Source: Roseomonas sp. (lineage in GTDB: Bacteria > Pseudomonadota > Alphaproteobacteria > Acetobacterales > Acetobacteraceae). From it: a stretch of DNA of 45,428 nt. A program made the translations under genes and the position numbers. Below the pieces are notes generated by a model, which did no database searches, was not told the DNA's origin, and saw nothing but the letters and a program-made list of their open reading frames with translations. Shown here piece by piece: positions 28,033 through 37,718 of the stretch (positions are counted from its first letter, which is position 1; the number at the start of each line of letters is the position of its first letter). Where the stretch lies: the NCBI GenBank assembly GCA_020250005.1, contig JADCES010000007.1, forward strand, positions 1 to 45,428. The letters are read 5' to 3'.

Positions 28033-29152
28033 TTGCGCGATAAATCATCACCCGTTCCGGGCGAAACCGCGCTAGAAGCCGCGCGCCGGGCACTGCCCCA
28101 AGCGCGGCTACCAGGCCGGGGGCCACATCTGCCTCGAACCGCAAACCATTGGCTTCCAGGGAAATTCGACAGACCGGCCCCAGAAACTCAACGCCAGTGA
28201 TCTTTGCCTCAAAGCATCCGCCAGTTGGGTTATCGAGAGGATAGAGTTCAACATCTTCGGGGCGCACAAAAACATCAACTTCCTCGCCATAAAGCAGCGG
28301 GCCCGCCGCCGAGGCAGCCAGTACAAGGCCATACGCAGTAATTTGCCCCGCGGGTGTGTGGACCTTGGCCGTGAAATGCGCCGAACGTCCGACAAAGCCG
28401 GCCACAAAGGGAGATGCGGGCGCGCTATAAATTTCCTCAGGTGTACCAATTTGTTCAATGCGACCCTGAGACATCACCACGATCCGGTCCGAAACACTCA
28501 GCGCTTCTTCCTGATCATGTGTCACCATAATAGTGGTTACGCCCAGTCTTTGCTGAAGCGCGCGGATTTCCTGCCGCAAATGCAGCCTTACAATGGCATC
28601 CAGCGCTGAAAGCGGTTCATCCAGCAGCAGCAATCCTGGCTCAGCCGCCAAGGCCCGAGCCAAGGCCACGCGCTGCTGCTGGCCGCCGGAAAGCTGCGCA
28701 GGGTATTTCGTGATCTGATCGGCAAGGCCTACCAGATGCAGCAATTCTACTATGCGTTGCTGCTTGCGTACCTTCGGCCAATCACTGCCGCGCAGCCCAT
28801 AACCGATATTCTCTGCGACTGTGAGGTTGGGGAATAGCGCATAGGATTGAAACACAATGCCGAAATCGCGTTCCGCCGGCGGCAGCGCCGTAATGTCTCT
28901 GCCAGCCTGAATGATGCGGCCCACAGTCGGCGGATCAAGCCCAGCAATAGCGCGTAGCAAGGTCGTCTTGCCGCAGCCCGATGGCCCCAGGAATGAGATA
29001 AATTCGCCGGATGCAATGTTCAGGCTGACCCTTTCCAGGGCGACAAATTTACCGAATTGCTTACCAACATCACGAATAGCCAAAAAGGCACCGCCGACGC
29101 CAGAAAACTCCCTGGCATCGGCGCCCAAACCACGATCAAGGGCAGCGCCCAT
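28025..29152 (-). CDS. phnT: 2-aminoethylphosphonate-type ABC transporter ATP-binding protein (PhnT-like)
   Basis: [51 protein letters not shown]-terminal TOBE-like region. Confidence 0.82.
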   Translation of the reverse strand: MGAALDRGLGADAREFSGVGGAFLAIRDVGKQFGKFVALERVSLNIASGEFISFLGPSGCGKTTLLRAIAGLDPPTVGRIIQAGRDITALPPAERDFGIVFQSYALFPNLTVAENIGYGLRGSDWPKVRKQQRIVELLHLVGLADQITKYPAQLSGGQQQRVALARALAAEPGLLLLDEPLSALDAIVRLHLRQEIRALQQRLGVTTIMVTHDQEEALSVSDRIVVMSQGRIEQIGTPEEIYSAPASPFVAGFVGRSAHFTAKVHTPAGQITAYGLVLAASAAGPLLYGEEVDVFVRPEDVELYPLDNPTGGCFEAKITGVEFLGPVCRISLEANGLRFEADVAPGLVAALGAVPGARLLARFRPERVMIYRANG

Positions 29153-29157
29153 GGCCT

Positions 29158-30195
29158 TCAGCGTGGCGCTGACTTGCCATCATAGCGTCGCTGCCATTCC
29201 GCGAGCAGCCTTTCGCGCGATGCCGCAATGTCGGTGAAATTCGCATTCACCAGGCGCTGCGCGAATTCTGCCGGATAGCCGCGCACAGTCGGCTCAATCC
29301 CCGGCATGGCCAGCATCGCATAGAAACGACCATAGAGTTCAGCAGCAGTACGCGAGACCGTGAAATCCGCCAGACGCTTCGCTGCTTCCAGGTTGCGCGT
29401 ACCGCGCATGATGGCGGTGGCTTCCAAGTCAAAGCCCACACCATCGGTCGGTACGATGATATCAATCGGTGCGCCCTGATTTTTCAGCGTGACCGAACGC
29501 ATATCGAAGGAAAGCCCAACGCCAAATTCCCCGCGCGCAGCGTTGTTGCAGGGAGCGCTGCCGGAATGGGTATATTGCTGAATATTCTCATGCAGCTTGT
29601 CCATGAAGGACCAAGCGCCTTGCTCACCCTGATTGGCTATCCAGCCGGCAATCGTCAGGAAGCCCGTGCCCGATGAATTTGGGTTCGGCATCACGATCTG
29701 CCCGCGGAAGCGCGGATCCAGCAAATCCTGCCAGGTGCTGGGGCGCGGCAGGTTGCGTTGCTGCGCCACCACCGTGTTGAAGCAAATGGCGGAAACAAAC
29801 GCGTCCATCCCCGTCCAGGTCATGGGGCTGCGGGCGCTGCGCATATTCGGGCGAAGGGCCTCAGCACCTTGTGGCGTGTAGGGTTCAAGCATGTCCTGCG
29901 CTTCCATTTGCAGCAGGGAGAACACCGAAAGTCCCCACACCAGATCAGCGCGCGGATTGGCCTTTTCGGCGATCAGGCGCGCAGTGATTACGCCGGTGGA
30001 ATCACGCACCCACGCGATTTCAATATCGCGGAGCGCAGCTTCAGCGGCCTGCTTGAACGGCGCCAGCTGCTCATTTTCAAGGGCCGTATAAACCGTCAGC
30101 CGCGTCCGCTGCTGCGCTTCGGCCATGGGGGCGAGGCCAAGAAAGGCCAGGGCAAGAAGAATAAGACGCACGGATGGATCTCCCGTTAAAAGCAC
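29158..30195 (-). CDS. phnS: 2-aminoethylphosphonate-type ABC transporter solute-binding protein (PhnS-like)
   Basis: Signal peptide; [62 protein letters not shown] typical of the AEP/Fe3+ SBP family. Confidence 0.82.
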   Translation of the reverse strand: MLLTGDPSVRLILLALAFLGLAPMAEAQQRTRLTVYTALENEQLAPFKQAAEAALRDIEIAWVRDSTGVITARLIAEKANPRADLVWGLSVFSLLQMEAQDMLEPYTPQGAEALRPNMRSARSPMTWTGMDAFVSAICFNTVVAQQRNLPRPSTWQDLLDPRFRGQIVMPNPNSSGTGFLTIAGWIANQGEQGAWSFMDKLHENIQQYTHSGSAPCNNAARGEFGVGLSFDMRSVTLKNQGAPIDIIVPTDGVGFDLEATAIMRGTRNLEAAKRLADFTVSRTAAELYGRFYAMLAMPGIEPTVRGYPAEFAQRLVNANFTDIAASRERLLAEWQRRYDGKSAPR

Positions 30196-30226
30196 TTTCC
30201 GCTATCTCGGGAACCGCGACGTCTGC

Positions 30227-30244
30227 GTGACGAACCCATGACAC
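30227..30244 (-). promoter_or_regulatory. Candidate Pho box upstream of phnS
   Basis: Minus strand GTGTCAT-GGGT-TCGTCAC, 7-4-7 repeat (6/7 and 4/7), 32 nt from the phnS start. Confidence 0.45.
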
Positions 30245-30251
30245 TTTTGTG

Positions 30252-31076
30252 TCAATTAACCTCAATGAGTCCTGGCTTTTCGCCCGCCGTCAGACGGGCC
30301 TCGATATGGTCAATCAGGGCCGGAAGATCGGCAATGGTCTCAATGACCAGATGCGCGCCAGCCCGCAAAAGTGGCTCACTGGCTGAACGCCGCAGGGCCT
30401 CGCGCTCCGCAGGCGCCAATGCCGCCAGCTCTTCCGCCGATAGGCCAGGATTATTTCCGGTCAGCGCAACCCCCACCGCCCAGCAGCCGGCAGCGCGTGC
30501 CTCACCAATGCCGGGCGGTGTATCATCCAGCTTAATCACGCTACTCGCCGGCCAAATGCCCATTTGCGCCAAAGCGGACCAGATTTGCAGCGGCGCCGGG
30601 CGCCCGGCTGCCAGATCGCCGGCGCAGATTGTCACCTCTGGCACAAAGCCCTGCACAGCCGCGAGTGGCATCAGCCTTTCCATGATCGGACGTGTGTAGC
30701 CGGTGGTCGAACCAATCCGAATGCCGCGCGCCTTGCACCAATCAAGGGCATCGCGCGCACCGGGGATGAGTGCTGAATAAGCCTCAACAGCGGCGATGTT
30801 CATCGGTTCGAAAACCTCAAAAATCGCATCAATTGCGGCATCATCGAAATCGCGCCCATGCTTGGCCCGCCAAGCCGCAGCCACGGGAGGGGAAGAGCCT
30901 ACCATGCGGATATGGTCGCGCTTGGCCATGCCCATCGGGCCGCGCGCATCGGCAATGGAAATCGTAACACCAAACTGCGCAAAGGCTTTCACAAAGGCCC
31001 CCATCGGCGCGCGGCTGCCATGGTCCACCACGGTGCCTGCCCAATCTAGAATAATGGCTTTGATTTTCTGCGTCAT
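30252..31076 (-). CDS. phnX: Phosphonoacetaldehyde hydrolase
   Basis: KAIILDWAGTVVDHGSRAPMGAFVKAFAQFGV, ARGPMGMAKRDHIRMV (Schiff-base Lys), GIRIGSTTGYTRPIMERL, VIKLDDTPPGIGEARAAG. Confidence 0.95.
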   Translation of the reverse strand: MTQKIKAIILDWAGTVVDHGSRAPMGAFVKAFAQFGVTISIADARGPMGMAKRDHIRMVGSSPPVAAAWRAKHGRDFDDAAIDAIFEVFEPMNIAAVEAYSALIPGARDALDWCKARGIRIGSTTGYTRPIMERLMPLAAVQGFVPEVTICAGDLAAGRPAPLQIWSALAQMGIWPASSVIKLDDTPPGIGEARAAGCWAVGVALTGNNPGLSAEELAALAPAEREALRRSASEPLLRAGAHLVIETIADLPALIDHIEARLTAGEKPGLIEVN

Positions 31077-32188
31077 GGGTTTGCTTCCAGATCGGCCAAT
31101 ACTTCTTCGGCAAGGCCAAAGCCCGTGCTCGCTCCTGTGCCGGAGGTGACGGAAACCAGCCTAACGCCCGGCAAGGGTGCTTCGAAGAATGCGTCATCGG
31201 GACCAGAAGGATAAAGTCCGGTCCACCTTTCGATCACCTTCGGCGTAGGCAGATCAAGCACAAGCTGCGCTTCCCGCAGGATCAGCGCGTCCACCTCTTC
31301 AGGTTGGAAAGGATCAGGCGTTGCGCCGTAATGGTGGCTGTCACCCACCACAAGCGACCCATCGGCGCTTTGCACCAGTATCAGGTGAACGCCATTGTCG
31401 AGCTCGTCCTTTTGTTCACGCTGCAAGCGCTGGCGCAGCAGCGGCAGAGATGGGCAATCCGCATATCCGCGATAGCGGTGCAGCCCAAGATCACTCATGA
31501 TCGCCGCTGGCAAGCGCCAGCCGGGATCAGCTAGGCGGAGCATATGCAGCTTGCAGAGTGTTACCTGCCGGCGCGCAAAGATATCGGGGAATAGGGTTGA
31601 GATATCCGGCCCGGGGCAAACCACTATGCGGGGGGCTCTAAAGACACCTTGAGTCGAGGCAACCTCGCCCGAGGCAATGCCATGCACGGCGGTACGCCAG
31701 AAGAAACTGACGCCGAGACTTTGTTCAAGCCACTGCGCGAGGCGTGGAATCGCCTCCCGGCTTTCAACCCTAAGCTCATGCGGGCTATGCAGCGCGGCCA
31801 GAAGATCATGGCTGCGCAGAGGCGCGGGAATATCAGCACCTTGCAGCAGGCGACAGCCTTCACCCATCGGGCTCGCCAGAAATTCCTGCAGAACACTGAC
31901 CGCCTCGGTCCGCCTGACCGCCATCAGCAAGCCGCGATGATGAATGGGAATGCCGGCAAGCGGCGCGATTTCTGCCCAGACATCACGGGCGCGACGCGCG
32001 CGACGCCACGTGTGATGTTCCGCTTGGCCGGTTACGGTAACAAAGCCGAAATTGCGAATACTGGCACCATTGGCCTGGGCGTCCCTGTCCAGCACTGCAA
32101 CCTTGAGGCCGCGACGCGTGGCGTGAAAGGCATGGGCAAGCCCAATGATACCCGCGCCGATGACCACGAGATCGAAGTTCTGCTTCAT
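31073..32188 (-). CDS. FAD-dependent oxidoreductase of the TIGR03364 type found in phosphonate clusters
   Basis: DLVVIGAGIIGLAHAFHATRRGLKVAVLDRD N-terminal FAD motif; DAO-like fold; 4-bp overlap with phnX. Confidence 0.85.
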   Translation of the reverse strand: MKQNFDLVVIGAGIIGLAHAFHATRRGLKVAVLDRDAQANGASIRNFGFVTVTGQAEHHTWRRARRARDVWAEIAPLAGIPIHHRGLLMAVRRTEAVSVLQEFLASPMGEGCRLLQGADIPAPLRSHDLLAALHSPHELRVESREAIPRLAQWLEQSLGVSFFWRTAVHGIASGEVASTQGVFRAPRIVVCPGPDISTLFPDIFARRQVTLCKLHMLRLADPGWRLPAAIMSDLGLHRYRGYADCPSLPLLRQRLQREQKDELDNGVHLILVQSADGSLVVGDSHHYGATPDPFQPEEVDALILREAQLVLDLPTPKVIERWTGLYPSGPDDAFFEAPLPGVRLVSVTSGTGASTGFGLAEEVLADLEANP

Positions 32189-32273
32189 GAGTTAATTCCC
32201 AAGGCAAGCACGCATAATCATAAAAGCCGTAGGCCGAAAATCCACCCGCGCCATGTCCATAATTCTCATGGGT

Positions 32274-32293
32274 CCTGGGTCCCCTTACCCAGG
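32274..32293. terminator. Candidate terminator hairpin
   Basis: CCTGGGT-CCCCTT-ACCCAGG, extendable by GGT/GCC; lies between the RHH-like gene and the FAD oxidoreductase gene. Confidence 0.4.
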
Positions 32294-32336
32294 GCCACAA
32301 TGGCTCGGTCGGCACTTTGGGATTGCTATGTGACCA

Positions 32337-32831
32337 TCAAGCTTTTGCTTCGGCGGGCGCTGGGTTTCTCTCTTGCCAACGCGCAAGCAGAATTTGCAAG
32401 AAATCAGCTTTCTTATGACCCGCCTCTTTGGCTGCCTTCTTGAATCTCTTTCGAAACTCGGGCGTCACTAAAAAACTAAATTCTTCCTTGCGTATTTTCG
32501 GAGGCTTGATAGCCTTTTCGCGGTGTGAAGAATTTTTTTTCGGTTTTTCGAGGCTTTGGGCCGCCTTGCCTGCTTTTGCGGTATTGCTCTTGGCGATACC
32601 CTTGCTGACAACCGATGCCTCAATCCTGCGTTTTGACAAAGACTCCCGAGCCTTTCTATCAAGATTCCTGTTCGATTTGGCTTTGGTTTTCAATCCTTGG
32701 GTCTCCCATACGTTATCAGGAGAGCACCCGCTCTCATCGAATTGTTCAAGTGCGCAGGGTTGAATTTTTTGTGAATTTTTTGTGACAAGACCGGGAGATT
32801 GCCCTTTCTCCCGGCCATCTAGTCCATACAC
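32337..32831 (-). CDS. Small Lys/Arg-rich protein with C-terminal ribbon-helix-helix-like segment
   Basis: C-terminus RKEEFSFLVTPEFRKRFKKAAKEAGHKKADFLQILLARWQERN resembles RHH; start uncertain (possibly TTG near 32693). Confidence 0.45.
   Translation of the reverse strand: MYGLDGREKGQSPGLVTKNSQKIQPCALEQFDESGCSPDNVWETQGLKTKAKSNRNLDRKARESLSKRRIEASVVSKGIAKSNTAKAGKAAQSLEKPKKNSSHREKAIKPPKIRKEEFSFLVTPEFRKRFKKAAKEAGHKKADFLQILLARWQERNPAPAEAKA
32791..32814 (-). terminator. Candidate terminator hairpin downstream of the phytase-like gene
   Basis: CCGGGAGA-TTGCCCTT-TCTCCCGG, perfect 8-bp stem beginning about 25 nt past the stop. Confidence 0.45.
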
Positions 32832-32839
32832 TACGAAAG

Positions 32840-34234
32840 TTACCTGGCGCGCAAAAGTTCCGGCACACGCAGCAGGATGAACTCGTTCGCGTCAGCCTGG
32901 AAGAATTGGCGGCCCGCACTGAAGGGCAGATTATTGTCATTGCCCACAATGATGTGGTCGCCGTCAACTGCCGCAACATTCTCGATCGTGAAGAAGGGGA
33001 AGGTGAAGCGATCACGCGGTGCATTGGCCGGGAGGTCTCCCTTGATCCGCGCACGCCCATCGGGATCGCGGATCGCCATTAAATCAATATGGCCAATCTT
33101 GCGAACAAAACCCTCGGCATCAGCCTGGGCAAGGTCAACAAGATAGATGCGCTTGAAGCGTGCGGGCAGCGGGAAGCAGGGCTGCTGCGGTGTGGGGCGA
33201 ACACCCTGCGCGCAAGCCAAGCCGGGATCGCCTTCGCCATTGTCACGTTCGATGACCAGGGCGCGGGTCGCGTCAACGAAGTTGAAGTCACCAATGGCCG
33301 TCGCGCCGGCTTCGAGCCGATAGCGCAAGGTGCGACCAGTCCATTCCATGCGCGGCACGCTGAATTCCAGAATGCGCAAGAACTGGCCTTCAGGCTGATC
33401 AGAATTGGCCGCGAAAAGCGGCTGTTCCAGCAGGGCCCACAATGTCTGACTATCTGGCGTCAGCGCCATACCTTCATAACCCCCCGAACGCCGCACACGG
33501 AACGGTACGCCCGCTGTCGGGCTCGCGGCTACTTGCAGCGCCGGATGGTCAGGGGACATCAGCACCTGCCCATCCATGCGCGTTTCAATCACCCGCTGCA
33601 CAATCCCGTTTGCCGAGACATGGATCAGGAAGGGCCCGAATTCATCGCCGATCATGAAAGAACCATCCGCAAGCGGCTGAATGCTTTCCAGATCAAAATC
33701 CGCGCCTGTCAGATAGCGTTGTTCCGTGCCCTCATAGGCAATGCGAAAGGGGATTCGGCGCAGGGGATCGCGCAGAAAGGTTGTTTGCAGCAGGCTCACT
33801 TGCCCAGTCGCGAAGTCAGGCTTCACCTTATGGAACATCAGCAAGGCATCAGGGCTGTTGCGGCGATTACCAAACCCGTTATCGGTGAGCACCCAATAAT
33901 GGCCAGGCTCATTCGCCACCGGCTTTATGCCCGAAAAGCCTTGGACAGGTTGACCAATGAAGGGGAAGGCAATGCCGGTCTGCCGATTGCCGTGCATCGC
34001 GCCCGTATCGCCCATGACGCTACCGGGCGCATCTACACGGATATTGCCCGGGCCTGCGAACTTACCGGAAACCAGCGCATCGCGCGGTGCATCCGCCGGT
34101 GGCACAACCATTGTGAAGGCAGGCAGTATTGCATGCCCCGCCAGCGTCGCCTCAAAGCGCTGATCCGCCCATGCGGGTGCGGAGAGACAAACGGCGGTAG
34201 AGAGGAAAAGATCGCGCAGCTTAATCATGTTCAA
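32840..34234 (-). CDS. Secreted esterase-like activity of phytase family protein (PF13449-like)
   Basis: Signal peptide MNMIKLRDLFLSTAVCLSAPAWA; SGIKPVANEPGHYWVLTDNGFGNR, DGSFMIGDEFGPFLIHVSANG, GGYEGMALTPDSQTLWALLEQ. Confidence 0.8.
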   Translation of the reverse strand: MNMIKLRDLFLSTAVCLSAPAWADQRFEATLAGHAILPAFTMVVPPADAPRDALVSGKFAGPGNIRVDAPGSVMGDTGAMHGNRQTGIAFPFIGQPVQGFSGIKPVANEPGHYWVLTDNGFGNRRNSPDALLMFHKVKPDFATGQVSLLQTTFLRDPLRRIPFRIAYEGTEQRYLTGADFDLESIQPLADGSFMIGDEFGPFLIHVSANGIVQRVIETRMDGQVLMSPDHPALQVAASPTAGVPFRVRRSGGYEGMALTPDSQTLWALLEQPLFAANSDQPEGQFLRILEFSVPRMEWTGRTLRYRLEAGATAIGDFNFVDATRALVIERDNGEGDPGLACAQGVRPTPQQPCFPLPARFKRIYLVDLAQADAEGFVRKIGHIDLMAIRDPDGRARIKGDLPANAPRDRFTFPFFTIENVAAVDGDHIIVGNDNNLPFSAGRQFFQADANEFILLRVPELLRAR

Positions 34235-34272
34235 ACCCCATGAGAGAATATCGGGGGCGTTATCAATGCAGC

Positions 34273-34290
34273 ATGACAGGGCAACGACTG
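34273..34290 (-). promoter_or_regulatory. Candidate Pho box upstream of the phytase-like gene
   Basis: Minus strand CAGTCGT-TGCC-CTGTCAT (5/7 and 7/7), 39 nt from the start codon. Confidence 0.55.
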
Positions 34291-34482
34291 AATGATTGCA
34301 AAGTGATTAAAAAGTATGATTTTTCGGCGTATTAGAAAGGCATTCCCCATAAAGTATGGAGGTTGTCTTCGGGCAGATGCGCCCCGAATAAAGGGGGTGG
34401 AAGTCGGATAACTTCGTCTTTTTCAGAAATGGCGGAGGCGATCCGTTGTGCCTGCGCCTATTCCCTTGAAGCAGGTACTGGT

Positions 34483-35427
34483 TTAGCGGCGAACGGGGCT
34501 GGATTGGCCAGTAACTGCCCAAATCAGGCCGACAATGACCGCGAACAGCCCAGCGAGTTCCGCAGGACCAGGCATATGGGCCAACACCGGCCAAGCGAGC
34601 AGCGTCGCAAGACCCGGGGCCAGGGCGGGGAAAATTGCGGCGCGCGCTGGCCCAAGAATCCCCACCATGCTCGCATAAGTAAAAAGCGTACCCACGCCGG
34701 CGATTACGCCCTGCACCAGGATTTCCACCAGCAGCACACGCATATCAAGGGCGAACAGCCCGCCCCCACCCGAGAACGACAGATAAACCGGCACAAAGGT
34801 GACGAGCGCGGAGAAGGCGATCACGGCGGTGGCAAGAACGGGATCAAGGCGGTGTTTGCGGAGCAGAACGCCGAACCCAGCCCACAATGTGCCGGCCAGC
34901 ACGAACATGGCGTCACCAAGCAGACCGCTTGCCGTGAAACTATCCGCGCGGATGCCCGAGATCAGCACCAGGCCGCCAACCACAATGCCTATGCCGCTCA
35001 CGCGCCGAAGGGTTAGCCGGTCGCCTAGCGTGATTGCTGCAATCACCATGCCCATCACGCTCATGGCCGCGAAGGGGAATATCGCCGCGTGGCTGGCGGG
35101 GGCGAGTTGCAGTGCACCGAACATCAGCAGCCCGAAAGGTGTGCCGGCCAATAAGCCGACAAGTAGCCAAATCCGCCACTGCCCCGTTAGCACGGCCGGC
35201 GCTCGCCGCCATTGCAGTACCAGAATCGGTAATAGGATCAGGCCCGAGACGCCAAAGCGAAGCGCCGTCAGGTCCATGGGAGACGCACCGTGCTGCAAGC
35301 CCCAACGCGCGAACACAACGTAGAGCGCGCCGATGGAGGCAGCCAGCAGACCAACCCCGATGCCGCGCAGCAGCCTGCGCGTTTCCCCCGAAGCGAAGCT
35401 AGGTGTGGATGTGTCGGCGATGGCCAT
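34483..35427 (-). CDS. DMT superfamily (EamA) transporter
   Basis: Ten-TM EamA-like protein; likely start MAIADTSTPSFASGETRRLLRGIGVGLLAA at 35427. Confidence 0.8.
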   Translation of the reverse strand: MAIADTSTPSFASGETRRLLRGIGVGLLAASIGALYVVFARWGLQHGASPMDLTALRFGVSGLILLPILVLQWRRAPAVLTGQWRIWLLVGLLAGTPFGLLMFGALQLAPASHAAIFPFAAMSVMGMVIAAITLGDRLTLRRVSGIGIVVGGLVLISGIRADSFTASGLLGDAMFVLAGTLWAGFGVLLRKHRLDPVLATAVIAFSALVTFVPVYLSFSGGGGLFALDMRVLLVEILVQGVIAGVGTLFTYASMVGILGPARAAIFPALAPGLATLLAWPVLAHMPGPAELAGLFAVIVGLIWAVTGQSSPVRR

Positions 35428-35633
35428 GGTGGCCTCCTGTGGCGCTGGGTGCCTTGGAACGGACAATGTCGCAGCCCCCGTCGCCGCGTTCTGTGGCGCC
35501 GCCGATGAGGCGATCAGAAGGGCACTTTTTTGAACGCGGCCAGACGGCCAGCTTCGACGATGAAAGCATGCGTCTTATGAGAAATGTTCGGAACTGGCCT
35601 TGTTTGCCTGACATTTATACGTAATGTGTATGA

Positions 35634-36581
35634 ATGGCTGATCTTCTCGCCCTTTACCGGACATTCACGCGCTGCGTCGAAGCGGGTTCTTTCAGCGCAG
35701 TTGCGGCCGAGCTTAACACCTCTCAGCCTACCATTTCGCGTCAGGTGGCGGCGCTGGAGGATCACCTCGGCTGCTTATTGTTCCAGCGCACCACAAGGGC
35801 ATTGTCGCTGACAGATGACGGGCGAAGCTTCTATGATTTGGCTCTAGCCGCTCTCGACGCGGCCGAGCAGGCCGAGGCAGCGGTTGGACGCCGACGCGGG
35901 CAGGTGACTGGGCGGCTAAGGCTTGCCTGCGCCGGCGTTTTTGGGCGGTTGCATGTCATCCCGCGGCTCGCCGCCTTTATGGAACGCCATCCGGGGCTCG
36001 ACATTGACCTGGTGATGCAGGACAGCACGACGGATCTGATAGAGGAGGGCGTAGACCTCGCACTGCGGGTGGGCGAAAGCCGCGACGCGGGGCTGATGGC
36101 GAGGCGCATTGGGCTGTCACGCCGGGTGCTGGTGGCAACGCCTGGCTATCTTGCGGCGCATGGCACACCGTTGCATCCGCGCGAACTCTCCCAGCATCGT
36201 TGCATCCTCTATTTCGGCCTCGCCGACGGGCCAAATTGGCGATTTACCGCGCCGGAAGGGCCTATTCAGGTACCGATCGCAGGGCGGTTTCGTGTGGACA
36301 ATACTGAAGGCGTGCGTGCCGCAGCACTTGGCGGTCTCGGCATAGCCTATGTGCCGGTCTGGCATTTCGTAGACGATGAAATTGAAAGCGGGCAGCTACG
36401 GGTGATCCTGCGTGATTTTGAGTCCAGGCCAGCGCCGATCTCAGCCGTCTGGCCATCACGGAGGTACCTCGCCCCGAAGGTGCGGGCGGCGATCGAGTTC
36501 TTTGCCGCCGAGTGCCAACGAGATCCGAAGCTGAGCGGCGCAGCGCCAGATCCGGGAGTAAGTGGTGGCCATGGGGAGTAG
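35634..36581 (+). CDS. LysR-family transcriptional regulator
   Basis: HTH FSAVAAELNTSQPTISRQVAALEDHLGCLLFQRTTRALSLTDDG; LysR substrate-binding domain. Confidence 0.92.
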   Translation: MADLLALYRTFTRCVEAGSFSAVAAELNTSQPTISRQVAALEDHLGCLLFQRTTRALSLTDDGRSFYDLALAALDAAEQAEAAVGRRRGQVTGRLRLACAGVFGRLHVIPRLAAFMERHPGLDIDLVMQDSTTDLIEEGVDLALRVGESRDAGLMARRIGLSRRVLVATPGYLAAHGTPLHPRELSQHRCILYFGLADGPNWRFTAPEGPIQVPIAGRFRVDNTEGVRAAALGGLGIAYVPVWHFVDDEIESGQLRVILRDFESRPAPISAVWPSRRYLAPKVRAAIEFFAAECQRDPKLSGAAPDPGVSGGHGE

Positions 36582-36629
36582 TGGGGAAGCGCCGACGCTT
36601 GAAAATTGATTCCCTATTTAGATTTTGGT

Positions 36630-36874
36630 TCAGGCCGCGAATAGCTCCAAGGGCTTCAGCATAGGGATACCGACGTCGGCGGCGTTGCTTGTTGCCAGTA
36701 CCAAGCCATTGCCACTCGCGGACGAAGCTAGAAGCGCGTCCACCACGGGCACGGACCGGATGACTGAGGTCCGTCCCCAGCTTTTCACCACCGCAGTGGC
36801 AAAAGCCAGCGTGCGGGGCTTGAACGCCCGCCCAGTGGCTTGTAGCCGTGCGTCAAGCGCGTATGCCGTATCCT
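36630..36874 (-). pseudogene. VapC-type PIN-domain toxin remnant (C-terminal part only)
   Basis: Minus-strand translation ...RAFKPRTLAFATAVVKSWGRTSVIRSVPVVDALLASSASGNGLVLATSNAADVGIPMLKPLELFAA*; PIN C-terminal motif PVVDALLA..GL.LAT.N; in-frame TAG immediately upstream and no N-terminal half. Confidence 0.65.
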
Positions 36875-36881
36875 AAGGGGT

Positions 36882-37718
36882 CTATCGCCCTGTCTTGTCT
36901 TGCCAGCGGCGCCGGATGCGCCCGGAAATCCAGTCAATCGCGGCCACCGTGATGATCATCAAGATGATGATGAAGGCCACCTCATCCCAATGGCGCACGC
37001 GGATGCGTTCGGCGATTTGCAGCCCGATCCCGCCCGCGCCCACCACGCCCAAGATGGAAGCGGACCGCGTATTACTCTCAAAGAAATAGAGCGCCTGGGC
37101 CAGCATGACGGGTGCGACCTGCGGCAAAAGCCCGAAGCGAATGCCAAGCAAGCGCCCGCCGCCTGCAGCGGTGACGCCTTCGGCCTGGCGCTTTTCGGCA
37201 TTCTCGATTGCCTCGGCATAAAGCTTCGACAGCACCGCGATGTCTGAAACGAAAATCGCCAAAACGCCGGCTAGCGGCCCAAGCCCGACCGCGCGCACAA
37301 AGGCCAAGGCCCAGATCAATTGATCCACGCCCCGCATGCCGTCAAAAACGCGCCGTAGCGAAAAGCGCAAAAGCGTAGTGGTGACCACATTGCGCGCGCC
37401 CATGAAGCCCAAAGGCACCGCCACAATCGCGGCCATGAAAGTGCCGAGGAAGGCCATGGCAACACTTTCGGCCAGGCCTTTCAGGATCTCCACCCAAAGT
37501 TCCCCCGGTGAGGGCGGGATCATCAGCACCAGAATTTTGCCAAGCCCGCTCAACCCATTCCAAAGCCGTGTGGGCGAGAAATCAAAATACCAAAGCGTGC
37601 CGAAAAGCCAGACGATGAAGAGCGTGATGCCAAGACCGCGCAGCACAAGCCGGACGGGGCCGGGGCCGAAAGCCGCCGGCATGCGCGCGCGCCATTGGAC
37701 GACGCTGCTCTCACTCAT
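36882..37718 (-). CDS. phnE: Phosphonate ABC transporter permease (PhnE family), second copy of phnCDEE
   Basis: VDQLIWALAFVRAVGLGPLAGVLAIFVSDIAVLSKLYAEAIENAEKRQAEGVTAAGG; SASILGVVGAGGIGLQIAERI. Confidence 0.9.
   Translation of the reverse strand: MSESSVVQWRARMPAAFGPGPVRLVLRGLGITLFIVWLFGTLWYFDFSPTRLWNGLSGLGKILVLMIPPSPGELWVEILKGLAESVAMAFLGTFMAAIVAVPLGFMGARNVVTTTLLRFSLRRVFDGMRGVDQLIWALAFVRAVGLGPLAGVLAIFVSDIAVLSKLYAEAIENAEKRQAEGVTAAGGGRLLGIRFGLLPQVAPVMLAQALYFFESNTRSASILGVVGAGGIGLQIAERIRVRHWDEVAFIIILMIITVAAIDWISGRIRRRWQDKTGR

Noticed and set aside
33089-34243. 384-aa plus-strand ORF opposite the phytase-like gene
   Set aside because: Antisense shadow; no domain, while the minus strand encodes a signal peptide and family motifs
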